From the NCBI GenBank assembly GCA_024400715.1, contig JAKSMH010000062.1, forward strand, positions 1 to 6,614: a stretch of DNA of 6,614 nucleotides. Direction: 5' to 3'. Below, in pieces: positions 6,248 through 6,614 of this stretch. Below the pieces are notes generated by a model, which was not told the origin of the DNA, did no database searches, and worked only from the letters and a program-made list of their open reading frames with translations. Position 1 is the stretch's first letter. Each line of letters begins with the position of its first letter. Source of the stretch: Bacteroidales bacterium. Its GTDB lineage: Bacteria; Bacteroidota; Bacteroidia; Bacteroidales; WCHB1-69. The position numbers and the translations under genes are program-made.

Positions 6248-6614
6248 TGAAAATTGCGGTTTATAGTCGCAAATGCGACGAAGACGAAATTCTTTTTATA
6301 AAATCAGTTGTCACAGCCCTGTTGTATCAGGGCTGTGAGATTGTTTTTCATCGGATTTGCCACTGCCCGCAATAGGTTTCTCTACCATCAACCTCACCCA
6401 CGATGATTTGGCAACCATCGGGAACGTCGATTTCCTCCTGTCTTTCGGTGGCGACGGTACCTTCATTGATGCCGCCAACCTGGTGGGTGATCTTAACATC
6501 CCCCTGGTCGGAATCAATACCGGCCGAATTGGCTTTCTGACTGCCATCAACCGAAATAATTATAAGGAATCCTTGGCAAAATTGTTGTCCGGACAATCTG
6601 TGGTGGAAAAACGC
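6247..6614 (+). CDS. nadK: NAD kinase, N-terminal part, with an apparent -1 frameshift; 3' end cut by window
   Basis: NAD kinase phosphorylates NAD+ with ATP to make NADP+ in the cytosol and is usually essential. The ATG at 6247 overlaps the buk stop by one base (TAATG). The first frame encodes a typical NadK first strand (MKIAVYSRK), a helix and a second strand ending GCEIVF (residues 29-34), then hits TAG at 6373-6375. The -1 frame, open from 6339 to the right edge, encodes DLPLPAIGFSTINL, then FLLSFGGDGTF with the catalytic GGDGT motif, then PLVGINTGRIGFL with the NTGR NAD-site motif. Joining the frames at the T-run 6344-6348 places GGDGT at about residues 68-72, the normal position, so only one base appears to be missing. 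The family is certain. Whether the break is an error, a mutation or programmed slippage is open. About two thirds of the protein lies beyond the window. Confidence 0.85.
6311..6348 (+). terminator. Terminator-like hairpin plus T-tract inside the 5' end of nadK
   Basis: Two perfect 10-base arms, TCACAGCCCT (6311-6320) and AGGGCTGTGA (6329-6338), enclose an 8-base loop. Six of the ten pairs are G-C. The arms are followed by GATTGTTTTT, so the unit has the form of an intrinsic terminator. It begins 64 bases after the buk stop but lies inside codons 22-31 of nadK. It could act as a partial terminator or attenuator between buk and nadK, as a slippage stimulator, or have no role. Confidence 0.45.
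6339..6375 (+). other. Frame junction in nadK
   Basis: In this stretch the upstream nadK frame (ending in TAG at 6373-6375) and the downstream -1 frame (opening after TGA at 6336-6338) are both free of stops. The shift must therefore occur here. The likeliest point is the run of five Ts at 6344-6348: a sixth T would restore one continuous frame reading EIVFSSDLPLP across the join, whereas the unshifted frame gives HRICHCPQ and stops. Confidence 0.75.

Noticed and set aside
6247..6375. A separate 42-residue small protein gene ending at TAG 6373
   Set aside because: Its sequence matches the first strand-helix-strand of NAD kinase and sits at the right distance from GGDGT in the -1 frame, so a broken nadK is a better explanation.
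6311..6596. Two overlapping minus-strand frames over the nadK start
   Set aside because: Both are antisense to the GGDGT and NTGR coding sequence of NAD kinase and carry no domain. The nadK reading explains this stretch even with the frame break.

Overview
The window looks like chromosomal housekeeping DNA from a member of the Bacteroidota, most likely order Bacteroidales. Three things point there. Three putative promoters carry the Bacteroidota -7 motif TAnnTTTG. The start codons lack clear Shine-Dalgarno sequences. The gene set also fits: dxr next to a Bacteroidota-type RseP, a rhomboid with a charged C-terminal extension followed by a membrane-anchored endonuclease/exonuclease/phosphatase, a DUF4369-like lipoprotein, and butyrate kinase. 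Genus cannot be decided from the sequence. I see no mobile element, CRISPR array, tRNA or rRNA.

Layout. Positions 1-1975 are read leftward: dxr (isoprenoid precursor synthesis) is followed 12 bases later by rseP (intramembrane zinc protease), which runs off the left edge. A divergent control region of about 165 bases carries one TATCTTTG element facing each way. Positions 2141-5063 are read rightward as a tight operon: a rhomboid serine protease, a membrane-anchored EEP-family hydrolase 5 bases later, and a small lipoprotein whose ATG overlaps the EEP stop codon (ATGA). A 110-base gap holds a third promoter motif. Positions 5174-6614 are read rightward: butyrate kinase, then the start of an NAD kinase gene whose ATG shares one base with the buk stop codon (TAATG).

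How the genes relate. The left and middle blocks concern the envelope: an isoprenoid enzyme (lipid carrier and quinone precursors), two mechanistically unrelated intramembrane proteases, a membrane-tethered phosphoesterase-like protein and a lipoprotein. The right block is central metabolism, combining ATP formation from butyryl-phosphate with NADP+ formation.

The most unusual spot is at the start of nadK. The recognisable NAD kinase sequence is split between two frames. The first frame reaches a TAG at 6373-6375, while the GGDGT and NTGR motifs lie in the -1 frame. Just upstream of the junction is a perfect 10-bp inverted repeat (6311-6338) followed by a T-rich tract with five consecutive Ts. 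This could be a base-calling error, a real mutation, or a slippage/attenuation device; the sequence alone cannot decide. No clearly new multi-gene system is visible.
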